Of a DNA stretch of 7,392 bases, positions 7,343 through 7,392 are shown in pieces. The DNA is from Enterobacteriaceae bacterium (GTDB lineage: Bacteria > Pseudomonadota > Gammaproteobacteria > Enterobacterales > Enterobacteriaceae). Numbering within the stretch: the first letter of the stretch is position 1; every line of letters starts with the position of its first letter. Made by a program: the position numbers and the translations under genes. The stretch is taken from NCBI GenBank assembly GCA_022712475.1, contig JALAGK010000134.1, positions 1 through 7,392 on the forward strand. The letters run 5' to 3'. The notes under the pieces were generated by a model. That model searched no databases. It had not been told where the DNA came from and saw nothing but the letters and a program-made list of their open reading frames with translations.

Positions 7343-7392
7343 GCGTCGTTATGTTTTTTTTTAATGATAGGGCGAAGACCGATATCTACACG
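7343..7392 (-). promoter_or_regulatory. cysJ leader with A9 tract; tentative -10
   Basis: This is the visible part of the cysJIH upstream region. Read toward cysJ it contains TATCAT (7369-7364, 5 of 6 for a -10), a run of nine A (7362-7354), and CATAACGACGC before the ATG, with no recognisable Shine-Dalgarno. If TATCAT is the -10, transcription would begin near the A-run and the leader would be very short. The -35 cannot be placed convincingly, and any CysB site would lie mostly beyond the right edge. Confidence 0.35.

Overview
The window is an ordinary core-genome segment from the Enterobacteriaceae (close relatives of Escherichia, Enterobacter, Klebsiella and Citrobacter). The gene order, protein lengths and near-identical catalytic motifs match the E. 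coli sulfate-assimilation region. CysD is 302 aa, CysH 244 aa, CysI 570 aa and CysJ 599 aa, each the same length as recalled for E. coli. The genus cannot be fixed from the sequence alone.

Layout, left to right. Positions 1-651 carry the N-terminal 217 codons of cysN on the minus strand, cut by the window edge. cysD follows at 663-1571 on the minus strand. The divergent gap 1572-1846 holds a probable CysB-dependent cysD promoter with a 10-bp-phased TTCC/GGAA array, a terminator-like hairpin and a tentative iap promoter. iap, an exported M28 aminopeptidase, is at 1847-2887 on the plus strand. The tail-to-tail gap 2888-3080 is packed with inverted repeats. The cysJIH operon fills 3081-7342 on the minus strand, in transcription order cysJ, cysI, cysH. 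The last 50 bases are the cysJ leader.

Function. CysD and CysN form ATP sulfurylase, which makes APS from sulfate. APS kinase (CysC) would lie beyond the left edge. CysH reduces PAPS to sulfite, and the CysJ flavoprotein with the CysI hemoprotein reduces sulfite to sulfide for cysteine synthesis. Iap is unrelated to sulfur metabolism; it trims periplasmic alkaline phosphatase.

The point of most interest is an absence. In E. coli K-12 the iap-cysH junction carries the type I-E cas operon and a CRISPR array. Here only 193 bp separate the two genes, with no repeat array, no spacers and no cas gene. That gap is unusually rich in potential hairpins. I found no convincing undescribed multi-gene system in this window.
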